This document shows positions 1-9,723 of a DNA stretch of 64,000 nucleotides, piece by piece. Every line of letters begins with the position of its first letter. The first letter of the stretch is position 1. The translations under genes and the position numbers were made by a program. The notes beneath the pieces were generated by a model. It was given only the letters and a program-made list of their open reading frames with translations, searched no databases and was not told where the DNA came from. The DNA comes from Lactococcus sp. S-13 (GTDB lineage Bacteria > Bacillota > Bacilli > Lactobacillales > Streptococcaceae): contig NZ_SDAK01000001.1 of the NCBI RefSeq assembly GCF_004210295.1, positions 1,116,001 to 1,180,000 on the forward strand, read 5' to 3'.

Positions 1-460
1 TGTACTTGAGTGTGGCTGAGCCTTCAAGCGTTGCGATGTATTTATCAACTCCTGTGACAATCCAACTTTCTTTGTAGCGCGGTGGGTTGATGGTTGCCCC
101 AAACATATGTTTAATGATGATGTCTTTTTCCAGCTCTGAAATCGTCGTCAATTTTCGGGCATTACGATAAGCAATGTGTGGATGCACATAGGCATGGCTT
201 TTGGCAAATTTTGTTTCGCGCCAATCGTAGTAGAAAAGATCGTGCAAAAGTCCAGCTCGCGCTGTTGCTTTCGCATTCAATCCACGTTTTTTGGCAATAA
301 GATAACTCACATAGCTCACGCGCAGACAATGCTGCAAACGTGTTGAAGTGTAGTGATGGGTAATTTCATCAAGTTTTTTCAGCTCATCCATTTCTAACAG
401 ATGACCAACATAGCTCATATATTCTGCGTCGTTTAACCACGGTTTTTCATCTAAATTCAT
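1..460 (-). CDS. HD-domain hydrolase, 3' end cut by window edge
   Basis: At least 153 residues are readable; the C-terminus lies beyond position 1. The translation opens MNLDEKPWLNDAEYMSYVG and carries an HD-type metal site: His44 in LQHCLRVS, then His73-Asp74 in GLLHDLFYYDW, with a further conserved-looking Asp in VTGVDKY. HD proteins are metal-dependent phosphohydrolases, often acting on nucleotides, but the substrate cannot be told here. The gene is divergent from rpsT. A near-perfect sigma-A promoter puts its -10 box only 6 nt from the ATG and there is no Shine-Dalgarno, so the message may be leaderless. The start could be wrong, but no better-supported downstream ATG is visible. Confidence 0.75.
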   Translation of the reverse strand, partial: MNLDEKPWLNDAEYMSYVGHLLEMDELKKLDEITHHYTSTRLQHCLRVSYVSYLIAKKRGLNAKATARAGLLHDLFYYDWRETKFAKSHAYVHPHIAYRNARKLTTISELEKDIIIKHMFGATINPPRYKESWIVTGVDKYIATLEGSATLKY

Positions 461-466
461 GATTTG

Positions 467-494
467 ATTATAACACGAAATTTGACTTTGTCAA
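467..494 (-). promoter_or_regulatory. Promoter of HD-domain gene
   Basis: On the minus strand TTGACA (489-494), 16 bp spacer, TATAAT (467-472). The -10 box ends 6 nt before the ATG at 460, which predicts transcription starting at or next to the start codon. The rest of the 461-787 gap holds the rpsT promoter and leader; nothing else is recognisable there. Confidence 0.7.
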
Positions 495-665
495 TACGAT
501 ATTATTGGTTTTTTGATTAAATTTTTCTTTTTTAGTGCTTAGAATCCTGTTTTAGTTTCTTATTATGGGGGTTCGAGGTGCTTTTTTATCACGTTTTTTC
601 CTTTATCTATTTGTTATTTTTCTTCAAGAAAATAATAATTTTTCCAAAAAAATAGCGGTGAATAG

Positions 666-694
666 TTTACAAAAAACTAAAATTCCTGTATAAT
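666..694 (+). promoter_or_regulatory. rpsT promoter
   Basis: TTTACA (666-671), 17 bp spacer, TATAAT (689-694). Transcription would begin near 701, giving a leader of about 87 nt before the rpsT ATG. The leader can fold only weakly around 728-750; no known ribosomal-protein leader motif was recognised. Confidence 0.75.
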
Positions 695-787
695 TGATAG
701 GTATTAGAAAAATCTTGGAGGGTGTAGTGTGCCATCTGGGACATCACATCAACCGCTTTTCTATGAAAAGTAATAAAGGAGACAATC

Positions 788-1021
788 ATGGCTAACATCA
801 AATCTGCTATCAAACGTGCTGAATTGAATACAATCGCAAACGAACGCAATTCACAACAAAAATCTGCAATGCGTACTGCTATCAAAAAATTTGAAGCACA
901 ACCATCAGAAGAACTTTACAAATCAGCATCTGCAATCATCGATAAAGCTGCTTCTAAAGGCCTTATCCACGCTAACAAAGCTGCTCGTGACAAATCACGT
1001 CTTGCTGCTAAACTTGGCTAA
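788..1021 (+). CDS. rpsT: 30S ribosomal protein S20
   Basis: 77 residues, highly basic and helical, starting [14 protein letters not shown] and containing the family pattern [19 protein letters not shown]20 binds 16S rRNA in the body of the small subunit. AAAGGAG lies 6 nt before the ATG. The gene is a single-gene unit with its own promoter and an intrinsic terminator, divergent from the HD gene and convergent with recD2. The length is at the short end of the normal range for this family. Confidence 0.97.
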   Translation: MANIKSAIKRAELNTIANERNSQQKSAMRTAIKKFEAQPSEELYKSASAIIDKAASKGLIHANKAARDKSRLAAKLG

Positions 1022-1047
1022 TAACAGGTCTTGACCTGATAAAAATC

Positions 1048-1072
1048 TCTGTCAGTGTGACAGATTTTTTTT
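1048..1072 (+). terminator. rpsT terminator
   Basis: Seven-bp stem TCTGTCA / TGACAGA (1048-1054, 1058-1064), loop GTG, then a run of eight T. Good intrinsic terminator 26 nt after the rpsT stop. Confidence 0.85.
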
Positions 1073-1075
1073 ATG

Positions 1076-1106
1076 CAAAAAAACTTGCCTTGGGCAAGTC
1101 TTTTTT
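1076..1106. terminator. Bidirectional terminator between rpsT and recD2
   Basis: Stem ACTTGCC / GGCAAGT (1083-1089, 1093-1099), flanked by an A run on the left and a T run on the right, so it can end transcription in both directions. It ends the minus-strand aromatic operon right at the recD2 stop codon. Confidence 0.85.
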
Positions 1107-3586
1107 ATTTAAAAATCGCAAAATCACTGGTGTCAAGACCAATCAATGGATCAAAATTTCCTGATAAAATGAGGGCCTCTGTCAAAATTCGGTTCGTGTG
1201 GTCTTCTATTTCTTCATCAGCAAAAAGTGAAATTTCTCGGCTTCCGTCAGTGTTTTCGGGCTTGTTGAGATTTACGTCAGCATTTTCTCTGACTGTCTTT
1301 GTTGCTTGTGAAATTTCGTCAGCATTTTCTCTGACTGTTTTTGTTGTTTGTGAAATTTCGTCAGCATTTTTGTCGCCAAAGCGCTCAATCAAATAAGTTT
1401 TTCGATTGGCACCTTCACGCGCGACAGCTTGGGCAAAGGCGCGCTGCTCACCAAGCAAAATTAAACTTTGTTTGGCACGCGTAATTGCCGTATAAAGCAA
1501 ATTTCGCTCCAACATTCGCGAATAAGCGCTGACCATTGGCACAATGACGGTCGAAAATTCGGAACCTTGTGATTTGTGAATGGACATGGCATAGGCCAAA
1601 GTGATTTTGTACCACTCTGCTCGTGGATAGGAAAGTTCCTGCCCGTCAAAATCCATAACAATTTCATCTTGTTTGCTATCGGTATATTTCGCAGGAACTA
1701 GCTCAACAATCTGCCCTAAGTCCCCATTAAATACATTGGCTTGGGCATCATTGACCAGATGCAAAATTTTATCTGCTTCCCGAAATTTCATTTCACCAAA
1801 AACAAATTCAAGGCGCTCCTTGAGCGGATTAAACAGATTTTGCAGAAGGACATTCATGGCGTTGATTCCTGCAGTTCCCTTATACATTGGCGCTAAAATT
1901 TGTAATTCAAAAGGATTATTTCCTCTTTTTTGCCAAGCGTTCGCAATCTGCTGCACCATTTGCGGAACTAAATTTGCCCCCACCTCAAAATATGAACGGT
2001 CGGTTTTTTTTTGCTGTAAAATCAGCTGGCAACTCACCATCTTTGATATGATGCGCCAAATCCGTGATGGTCGAATCATCACCCTGACGGAAAATTTTGT
2101 CCAATTTTACTGACGGAAGCTCTGGAATTTTCAATAAATCAGCAAAAACTTGTCCTGGCCCAACAGATGGTAACTGGTCACTATCACCAACCAACAAAAC
2201 TTTCATAGAACCAGGGATGGCTTGAAAAAGCTTATTCGCCAACCAAGTGTCGACCATTGAAAACTCGTCTACAATCAACAAAGCACCCGACAATTCATTG
2301 CCCATACTGTCCTCAGACTCATCTTGACCCAAGCCCAGATGGCGATGAAGGGTCGCGGCAGGCAAGCCCGTCAGTTCGTTCATTCGTCTAGAAGCCCGTC
2401 CGGTCGGTGCGGCCAATAAAATCGGAAAAATGTCATCGTTATAATGGCTCGGTTCCAAGTCAAGCTGATTGATTCGAGCATAAGTTTCAATAAAACCATT
2501 GATAATCGTGGTTTTACCTGTCCCAGGCCCCCCTGTGAGAATGAAAAACTGATGCTTCATCGCTCCCAAAATCGCCTGCTTTTGCAAGTCATCATAAGTG
2601 ATTTCAAGATCTTTTTCAACTTCTGACAAAACCGTCAGCACTTTTTCGTCAGTAAAATCTCCGCCCAAACGCTTCCCCAAAGCGGTCAACGACTTGTAAA
2701 TTCCCTCCTCAGCAAAATAAAGCGAGTTTTCAAAAATTTTTGTACCTTCTTGCTGAATCTTTCCATCAAGCAAAAGACCGTTGATTTCAGCTGCTACTGC
2801 TGTGGGGTTGACTTCAACATTTCGCGCCTCTTCAAGCAACTCTATGGTCAGCAAAAGCAAATGCTTCGCTTCAATGTAAGTGTCGCCAGACGTAGCCGAA
2901 TGCGTATTAACCATATGCATGAGTGCCGCCCGAAAACGGTTCGAGCTATCGGCTTCAATACCCAAACTGCTGGCAATTTTGTCCGCCGTTTTAAAGCCGA
3001 CCCCTTTGACATCCTCGACCAGTTGATAGGGATTTTCCTCAATCATTTCCAGCGTCTTTTCTTTGTAAAGCTCATAGATTTGGAAAGTCAATTTGCTCGG
3101 CAAGCCATACTCAGCAAGTTTCGTCAGTATTTTCTCCATGCCATGATTTTCACGTAAGCGTTTGATAAATGAATTTTTTCGCGCCAAAGTCAAAAGTTCA
3201 TCCAACTTTTCAGGCGCTTCTAAAATGCTATCCACCGTGTTTTCAGGAAAAATTTCAACAATCTTCTCCGCCGTTTTTTTCCCAATTCCGGGGAACTTAT
3301 CTGATGAAAAATATTTCACTAAACCTGCTTGCGAACTAGGCAGCGCTTTTTCGTACTGGTTCACTTGCAATTGTTCCCCATATTTGGGGTGCTGCGTCAA
3401 TTGCCCATAAAAGGTGTAAGAATCGCCCTCAACGACATCGCCAATCGTTCCATTCACCACAATTTCAACATCGTCATACTCAGCATTTGTTTCCTCAATT
3501 TCAACCAACAAAACCTTGTAAAAGTTACTTGGATTCGAGAAAAAAATGGCTTCAATTGAACCTGTCACATAAATTTTTTCGGTCAT
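1105..3586 (-). pseudogene. recD2: RecD2-type DNA helicase, frameshifted at an A9 run
   Basis: Two overlapping frames make one RecD2-like ATP-dependent 5'-3' helicase. The upstream frame (3586 to about 2004) holds an N-terminal OB-like region, helix-hairpin-helix motifs (FPGIGKKTAEKI, VKGVGFKTADKI), Walker A GGPGTGKTT near residue 352, Walker B LLIVDEFSM near 436 and GDSDQLPSVGPG near 467. It stops after KKNRPFIF. The downstream frame continues with KKTDRSYFEVGAN and the C-terminal helicase motifs, including AYAMSIHKSQGSEF and YTAITRAKQ. The break is at nine A (sense strand, 2004-2012); removing one A restores about 826 residues, a normal size. The start is the ATG at 3586, overlapping the phosphatase stop as ATGA. 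The C-terminal tail carries a 14-residue duplication derived from the dispersed repeat family. Sequencing error, true inactivation or transcriptional slippage are all possible. Confidence 0.85.
1273..1372. repeat. In-frame copies of the CGTCAG repeat inside recD2
   Basis: CGTCAG cores at 1275, 1317 and 1359, exactly 42 bp apart, the first two followed by CATTTTCTCTGAC. Read on the minus strand they encode a 14-residue unit, NADEISQATKTVRE, present nearly twice with a third partial copy. The 42-bp period keeps the reading frame. Confidence 0.9.
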
Positions 3587-4176
3587 AGTTTTTGATCCCA
3601 AACTTTGAGTTCAAAGTGATCTTTACAGCCCTCCAAAATCGTCACTGTATTATTGGCAAGACCACCAGCGGCCCGTAATTCTGACAGACCAAATCCTGAC
3701 AAATGTCGCATTCCCGCAGTTCCCGAAGCACCATGACCAATCAAAAGCACATTGTCCATCTCTGAGTGCAACAATTCTCGCCCCAAATCATCAAAGCGCG
3801 CCAAAACCGAGCTGACCGACTCAGCCCCAAAAGCTCGTCCATCAAACTTATCCAATTCAAAACGAGAATCGTGCATTTCTTTTGGATATTTAGCAATCGC
3901 ATCTGCAATAAACCAACCTTCCAATTCACCAAAATTCCATTCAGCCAATCGCTGATCTCGCTTAATGGCACAATCCGTCAGTAATTTCGCTGTCGTCAGC
4001 GCCCTTGTTTGCGGACTTGATAAAATTTCATCAAATTTTATCGGTGCCAAAAAATCCCGCACCCGTTCAATTTCCGTCAAAGCTTCTGGCAACAGCGGTG
4101 AATCTCCCTTTTGTCCCTGTAAACGTCGCGCCAAATTCCACTCCGTCTTACCATGTCGTACAAAATAAATCTTCAC
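3583..4176 (-). CDS. Histidine phosphatase family protein
   Basis: 197 residues of the phosphoglycerate-mutase-like fold. The catalytic RHG motif is at residues 7-9 (IYFVRHGKTEWN), the second catalytic His lies in LLIGHGASG, and a conserved Arg in SSPQTRALTTA. Such proteins dephosphorylate small metabolites or act as mutases; the substrate is unknown. The start is GTG, with GAGGAG 8 nt upstream inside the end of pheA, and there are only 2 nt between the pheA stop and this start. The stop overlaps the recD2 start as ATGA, so translation is probably coupled along pheA, this gene and recD2. Nothing ties it directly to aromatic synthesis besides position. Confidence 0.88.
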   Translation of the reverse strand: MKIYFVRHGKTEWNLARRLQGQKGDSPLLPEALTEIERVRDFLAPIKFDEILSSPQTRALTTAKLLTDCAIKRDQRLAEWNFGELEGWFIADAIAKYPKEMHDSRFELDKFDGRAFGAESVSSVLARFDDLGRELLHSEMDNVLLIGHGASGTAGMRHLSGFGLSELRAAGGLANNTVTILEGCKDHFELKVWDQKL

Positions 4177-4178
4177 CT

Positions 4179-5018
4179 TTACATCTCCTCTATCGAATAA
4201 AACGCATAATTTCCAAGCACCCGAGCACTCACACCAAGACTTGCCAACTCTTCAAGTGCAAAAGGAATTTTCGCTGCGTTTAGCTCATTATTAACCAAAT
4301 CAATGATAAAAAAGTACTGACCAAGCCGCGTTTTCAAAGGGCGCGATTCAATCTTAGTCATATCAATATCTCGCCAAGCAAAAACAGAAATTGCCTTATG
4401 CAAAGCCCCTGGTAAATTTTCAGGCAAAGTCAAAGCCAGACTCATTTTCTCACCCGCTTGTCTTAGATTAAATGCCTTTTTTTGTTCGCCCAACAACCAA
4501 AAACGTGTTGAGTTTCCTGCAACGTCCTGAATATTTTCAGCCACGATCGCCAAATCATAGCGCTTAGCCGCATAACGATTGGCAACCGCAGCGACTGGAA
4601 GCTCAGGATGTTTTTTCACAAACTCAGCCGCAGCCGAAGTGGATGCCGTAATCTCCACCTGGGCCTCTGGATAAAATTTCCGCAGATAGGCCCGTGTCTG
4701 AGCCAATGCCTGTGGATGTGAGTAAACCCGTTCAATCACTCGGTCTTGTGAAATAGCCAGTAAATTTTGTGAAATCGGTAAAACAAATTCTGCCACAACT
4801 TGAGCCTCAGAATCATGAAAAATCTTATCAATGCTCATGTTCACCGTTCCTTCCGTCGAATTTTCAATCGGAATTAAAGCAAAATCGCACTTCCCCTCAT
4901 CATAAGCCTCAATCACATCAATGATTGTTTCATAAGCAATCAACTCATCTGTTTTAAAAGCCGCTTCCGCCACAACCGAACAAAAAGATCCCCGTGGACC
5001 CAAATAGGCTATTTTCAT
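4179..5018 (-). CDS. pheA: Prephenate dehydratase
   Basis: 279 residues. It converts prephenate to phenylpyruvate, the committed step to phenylalanine. The start MKIAYLGPRGSF is typical, the catalytic TRF motif is at residues 171-173 (GNSTRFWLLG), and a C-terminal ACT domain has GALH (204-207) and ESRP (224-227), the phenylalanine-binding signature, so feedback inhibition is expected. It is a monofunctional enzyme with no chorismate mutase fusion. The start is the ATG at 5018, overlapping the aroK stop as ATGA, with GGGAG 5 nt upstream; an in-frame upstream start at 5030 would lie inside aroK and lacks a ribosome site. Confidence 0.95.
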   Translation of the reverse strand: MKIAYLGPRGSFCSVVAEAAFKTDELIAYETIIDVIEAYDEGKCDFALIPIENSTEGTVNMSIDKIFHDSEAQVVAEFVLPISQNLLAISQDRVIERVYSHPQALAQTRAYLRKFYPEAQVEITASTSAAAEFVKKHPELPVAAVANRYAAKRYDLAIVAENIQDVAGNSTRFWLLGEQKKAFNLRQAGEKMSLALTLPENLPGALHKAISVFAWRDIDMTKIESRPLKTRLGQYFFIIDLVNNELNAAKIPFALEELASLGVSARVLGNYAFYSIEEM

Positions 5019-5503
5019 TTCTTCTCCCATCTTTCTTTGATCAGCTGGACAATAGCCTCAGGACTTTTATCCGTCACATCAACCGTTAAATCAGCCACAG
5101 CTTCATAGCTCTTCTTCCGACGCTCAAATAAACGCTGCGCTGCTGCCTTGTCTTGAGCCAAAGGTCGAACATTGACCTTATCTGCACTAATTCGCTCCCA
5201 CAAGGTCGCAAAATCTGCACTTAAAAAAACCACTTGCGGATGAGAACGAAGCACTTCCACATTCTGTAAACTCTCAACAATACCACCACCTGTGGCAATC
5301 ACTGCTTGATTTTGCAGAACAGACTCAAAAACCTCATTTTCAATCCGGCGAAAATCCTTCTCACCAAACAAAGCAAAAAAATGAGCAATCGGCATCTCAA
5401 TTTTTTGCTCAATCAACTGATCTAAATCAATGAAATCCTCTGCCAAAAGTCTTGCTACTGTTGACTTTCCAGCACCCATAAATCCAATTAAAATGATACT
5501 CAT
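5015..5503 (-). CDS. aroK: Shikimate kinase
   Basis: 162 residues. It phosphorylates shikimate with ATP in the common aromatic pathway. Walker A GFMGAGKST is at residues 7-15, an Asp pair lies in FIDLDQLIE, the shikimate-binding Arg in FRRIENEVF, and GGG in VIATGGGIVE. I place the start at 5503 (MSIILIGFMGAG), where GGAAG lies 6 nt upstream; the nine codons before it show no family similarity. Its stop overlaps the pheA ATG. Confidence 0.95.
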   Translation of the reverse strand: MSIILIGFMGAGKSTVARLLAEDFIDLDQLIEQKIEMPIAHFFALFGEKDFRRIENEVFESVLQNQAVIATGGGIVESLQNVEVLRSHPQVVFLSADFATLWERISADKVNVRPLAQDKAAAQRLFERRKKSYEAVADLTVDVTDKSPEAIVQLIKERWEKK

Positions 5504-5533
5504 TTTTCGCTTCCTAATCAATTTTCCCACAAC

Positions 5534-6826
<1,293 letters not shown>

Positions 6827-6846
6827 CTAAATATTTTTTAGTACTA

Positions 6847-6855
6847 ATTATAGCA
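6847..6855 (-). promoter_or_regulatory. Extended -10 promoter of aroA
   Basis: TGC-TATAAT on the minus strand, 29 nt before the aroA ATG. No good -35 box is seen. A small hairpin AGGGT / ACCCT (6860-6876) overlaps the upstream side. Confidence 0.6.
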
Positions 6856-6888
6856 CAAAAGGGTGCTGTTGACCCTATTTGATTGAGA

Positions 6889-6903
6889 GATTTTCAAAAA
6901 ATT
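6889..6903 (-). promoter_or_regulatory. CodY-like box upstream of aroA
   Basis: On the minus strand AATTTTTTGAAAATC matches the CodY consensus AATTTTCWGAAAATT at 13 of 15 positions. It lies between the tyrA stop and the aroA promoter. A two-mismatch hit in AT-rich DNA is only suggestive. Confidence 0.3.
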
Positions 6904-6919
6904 TTTAACCTATCCGTAG

Positions 6920-7984
6920 CTATGCCACTTCAAAATCCGTTGCTATTTTGATAATCTCACGCGCTTTTTCTAACTCTTGTGCTGTTTTAAATGTAATTTG
7001 AAGTTGACCGTGAATGTCTTCCCGATTTTCTTCATTGATTTTTATATTTGTGATTGAAAATTGTTGCAAGAGGGCTAAGACTTGTAAAACCACTCCTTTT
7101 TCATCAGGTACGGAAACAAACAAATCATAGAAATTAGGAATCGCGCCTTTATGAATCTCCATGGCTTGACGAATCTTTTTCCCGTCATCGAAAAAGCTCT
7201 TGATTCCAGTCTGATTTTTTGAGCTAATTTTTTGGGCAATATCATCAAGTTGCGCTTTAAAATTTTCAATCCGTTCCACTACTTCTTGTGGATTTGATAA
7301 AACTACACTTGTCCACATCAAACTGTCCGCCTCCGCAATCCGTGTCAAATCACGAAAACCTCCTGCAGCCAGATTTTTTACTAATGGGTGTTTTTGCGCA
7401 TAGGCATCTGACTGTAAAACCAAAGCAGAGGCCAAAATATGTGGAAAATGTGAGACTTGTCCTGTGACTTGATCATGCTCCGCCGCATCTAAAACAATAA
7501 ATTTAGCGTGTAAACCTGACAATAACGTTCTTAATTCTGGGCAGTCCTCGCTCAAAACATAATAAGCATTCTCAAATAAATTCACATCAGCAGCCAAAAC
7601 ACCTGATTTATGGGAGCCAGCCATCGGATGTCCACCAACAAACCTGACCTTTTTCTCCGCAAAAAGCTGCTGTCCTAAAGAAACAATCTCACTTTTGGTC
7701 GATCCCGTATCAGTGATTAGCACATTCTCTTTCAACTCTAAATCTGCTAATTCTTTCAACACTTCCAAAGTTGCCTCAATCGGAATCGCTAAAATAATCA
7801 CATCCGCTTCTCGAGCATCGCTGAGTGATAAAGCACTTTGATCAATAATCCCTCGTTTTTGAGCAATATCTTGAACTTCTTTTTGGTCATAGCCAGTAAT
7901 CACAACTTCTTGATGTGCTCTTTTAATTCCTAGGGCAATTGAGCTACCAATCAACCCCAAACCAATCATAAATACATTTTTCAT
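6920..7984 (-). CDS. tyrA: Prephenate dehydrogenase
   Basis: 354 residues. It oxidises prephenate to 4-hydroxyphenylpyruvate for tyrosine using NAD(P). The N-terminal Rossmann motif GLGLIG is at residues 8-13, with HPMAGS and the catalytic-region pattern [16 protein letters not shown] further on. A C-terminal ACT-like domain starts near residue 275 ([18 protein letters not shown]), pointing to tyrosine feedback control. The ATG is 3 nt after the kinase stop and its ribosome site AAGGAAGG lies inside the end of the kinase gene, so the two are co-transcribed and probably coupled in translation. Confidence 0.95.
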   Translation of the reverse strand: MKNVFMIGLGLIGSSIALGIKRAHQEVVITGYDQKEVQDIAQKRGIIDQSALSLSDAREADVIILAIPIEATLEVLKELADLELKENVLITDTGSTKSEIVSLGQQLFAEKKVRFVGGHPMAGSHKSGVLAADVNLFENAYYVLSEDCPELRTLLSGLHAKFIVLDAAEHDQVTGQVSHFPHILASALVLQSDAYAQKHPLVKNLAAGGFRDLTRIAEADSLMWTSVVLSNPQEVVERIENFKAQLDDIAQKISSKNQTGIKSFFDDGKKIRQAMEIHKGAIPNFYDLFVSVPDEKGVVLQVLALLQQFSITNIKINEENREDIHGQLQITFKTAQELEKAREIIKIATDFEVA

Positions 7985-7987
7985 TTT

Positions 7988-8863
7988 TTAGCCCTTCCTT
8001 AAGCTAACACAAGTTCCTTTACCAATTTCAGAAACTATTTCAATCTTAAACTCCAACTTATCCAAAATGAGTTTCGATAAATAAAGACCAAGTCCTGTTG
8101 ATTTTTGCTGGATTCGACCGTTATAACCGGTAAACCCATGTTCAAAAAGGCGGGGAACATCCTCTGGTAAAATTCCAATGCCACTATCTCTAATGGTCAA
8201 CTGTCCTTCTTCAATCTCAATAATAATCCCCCCACTTTTCGTGTATTTCACTGCATTATTAAGAAGTTGTTCTAAAGCAATACTCATCCATCTCTGATCA
8301 GTTGCCACGCGCCAATCACCAGTAATTTGTAATTTTAGATTTTTTTGAATAAAAAAGTGGCTGTATTTTTTGACCAAATCTTTCATGATAGTCGCAAAGC
8401 TTACCTGATCAAAGCGAAAATCCGTTGCGAGATTATTAATTCTTTGGTACTCTAGAAGCATTTTTAAATAATTTTCCAACGAAAAAACTTGATTCTTTAG
8501 TTCTTTGTGATCAATCTCGGTTTGAGCCATCAAATCAATCGCGGCCAAGGGAACCTTCATCTGATGTGACCAGACCCGAATAATATCTTCAAGTTCTCTT
8601 GCTGCTTGATTCTGTTGATCCAATTTTCTTTGAAGGGTTTGATTCTCCTTTATGACATTTGAAATTCTTTCTTGAACTTCTCGCCAGCGAAAGTAAGAAG
8701 AAATCAAATAAATCACGAAAATAATGAGGGCAAATAAACTACTGTTAAAAAATGCCATCATCGGGAGTTGCCACAGCCAAAAATTCACAATATAGATGGC
8801 CAACATGAGTAAAAAAACACCAATTTGGGGAATTTTAGAGATGAGATATTTATACCAAAGCAT
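7988..8863 (-). CDS. Intramembrane-sensing histidine kinase (BceS type)
   Basis: 291 residues. Two closely spaced membrane segments (about 13-33 and 38-57) have almost no extracellular loop, the hallmark of kinases that sense through a partner ABC transporter. The phospho-acceptor His100 is in RVWSHQMKVPLAAID, the N box in LNNAVKYT, and the G boxes in RDSGIGI and TGLGLYLSK. It overlaps the regulator gene by 14 bp. By architecture it should pair with the response regulator at 8850-9515 and the BceAB-type transporter at 11039-13808. The set resembles the lactococcal LlrG/KinG-YsaCB peptide-antibiotic system, but that correspondence was not checked. Confidence 0.88.
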   Translation of the reverse strand: MLWYKYLISKIPQIGVFLLMLAIYIVNFWLWQLPMMAFFNSSLFALIIFVIYLISSYFRWREVQERISNVIKENQTLQRKLDQQNQAARELEDIIRVWSHQMKVPLAAIDLMAQTEIDHKELKNQVFSLENYLKMLLEYQRINNLATDFRFDQVSFATIMKDLVKKYSHFFIQKNLKLQITGDWRVATDQRWMSIALEQLLNNAVKYTKSGGIIIEIEEGQLTIRDSGIGILPEDVPRLFEHGFTGYNGRIQQKSTGLGLYLSKLILDKLEFKIEIVSEIGKGTCVSLRKG

Positions 8864-9515
8864 AGCCTTCTCCTCTTTTGGTCATGAGATGTTGGTCAAA
8901 TTCAATTTCGGTTAATTTCTTACGCAACCGAGTCATCTTGACGTTTAAAGTATTGGCATCAATGAACTCCTCTGTTTGCCACAGCTCTTGTAAAATTGTT
9001 TCTTTTGTCACCACTTTACCGCTTGCTCGAAAAAGCAGACTTAAAATTTTCTTTTCTGAATTGGTCAGCTCAACCTCAGCTTGACTTTGGGAGTTAACTA
9101 AGGTATTTTCAATCAGACTAAAGTCTGCAAACTCAAGTCTATCAACTTTCGTAAAGGCATAGGTTCTGCGCAGTAAGGCTTTAATTTTTGCAGTCAAAAT
9201 GTCTAAGGAGAATGGTTTTGTCACAAAATCATCTGCTCCCTGATTCATTGCCGTCACTTGATTCATATCATCTGATGCTGAGGAGATAAAAATTATAGGG
9301 ATTTGAGAAAGTTTGCGCAATTCATTGGTCCAATAAAATCCACTATAAAAAGGTAAACCAATGTCCATAAGCACCAAATCTGCTTCAAATTCTAAAATTT
9401 CTTGTTTGACTGCTCGAAAATTTGAAACGCTTCTCACCTGAAAGTCATTTTTTAGGGCTAATTTAACTGCTTTAACAATGCTCTCATCATCTTCTACGAT
9501 AAATATTTTGGCCAT
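8850..9515 (-). CDS. OmpR-family response regulator (BceR type)
   Basis: 221 residues from the start at 9515 (MAKIFIVEDDESIV), where AAAGGAT lies 7 nt upstream; an in-frame start 15 nt further up lacks a ribosome site. The receiver has acidic residues at 8-10, phospho-acceptor Asp51 in LVLMDIGLP and Lys100 in FVTKPF. A winged-helix DNA-binding domain fills the C-terminal 95 residues (ELTNSEKKILSLL to TKRGEGYALV). It probably binds the two TTACA-N4-TGTAA sites in this window. Its gene lies upstream of tyrA, aroA, aroK and pheA on the same strand. Confidence 0.9.
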   Translation of the reverse strand: MAKIFIVEDDESIVKAVKLALKNDFQVRSVSNFRAVKQEILEFEADLVLMDIGLPFYSGFYWTNELRKLSQIPIIFISSASDDMNQVTAMNQGADDFVTKPFSLDILTAKIKALLRRTYAFTKVDRLEFADFSLIENTLVNSQSQAEVELTNSEKKILSLLFRASGKVVTKETILQELWQTEEFIDANTLNVKMTRLRKKLTEIEFDQHLMTKRGEGYALV

Positions 9516-9582
9516 TTTTAATCCTTTCACTGCTGATTGGCGGTGGAGGGATTTTCCGATCGCATCGCCTGACTTGGTTTCT

Positions 9583-9588
9583 ATTATA
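9583..9588 (-). promoter_or_regulatory. -10 box of the regulator-kinase-tyrA operon
   Basis: TATAAT on the minus strand, 67 nt before the regulator ATG; the -35 region is weak (TGATTA-like). The promoter is divergent from that of the deacetylase, and the TTACA-N4-TGTAA box lies between the two. Confidence 0.5.
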
Positions 9589-9634
9589 ACAAAAATTAGA
9601 CTAATCAGCCGCTTTGCCTCGTTTTTATCTTTTC

Positions 9635-9648
9635 TTACAGAAATGTAA
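9635..9648. promoter_or_regulatory. BceR-type operator (TTACA-N4-TGTAA) before the deacetylase
   Basis: Perfect inverted repeat TTACA-GAAA-TGTAA ending 10 bp before the -35 box of the deacetylase promoter. It fits the TNACA-N4-TGTAA pattern described for BceR-like regulators. A second copy is at 14520-14533. Confidence 0.75.
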
Positions 9649-9658
9649 TAAAAATGAC

Positions 9659-9686
9659 TTTACAAAAGCTTTCAATGAAGTATAAT
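9659..9686 (+). promoter_or_regulatory. Deacetylase promoter
   Basis: TTTACA (9659-9664), 16 bp spacer, TATAAT (9681-9686). The leader is about 30 nt, with AAAAGGAG before the ATG at 9724. Confidence 0.75.
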
Positions 9687-9723
9687 ATCCTTATGGACGA
9701 AGTTTAACCGAAAAGGAGTTTTT

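Noticed and set aside
1073-1396. Plus-strand reading frame of 107 codons
   Set aside because: It is antisense to the recD2 tail and owes its openness to the tandem repeats; no ribosome site or family match.
2004-2012. Programmed -1 ribosomal frameshift in recD2
   Set aside because: The A-rich slippery site looks suitable, but a -1 shift leads to the third frame and an early stop; only net loss of one base or gain of two gives the helicase frame.
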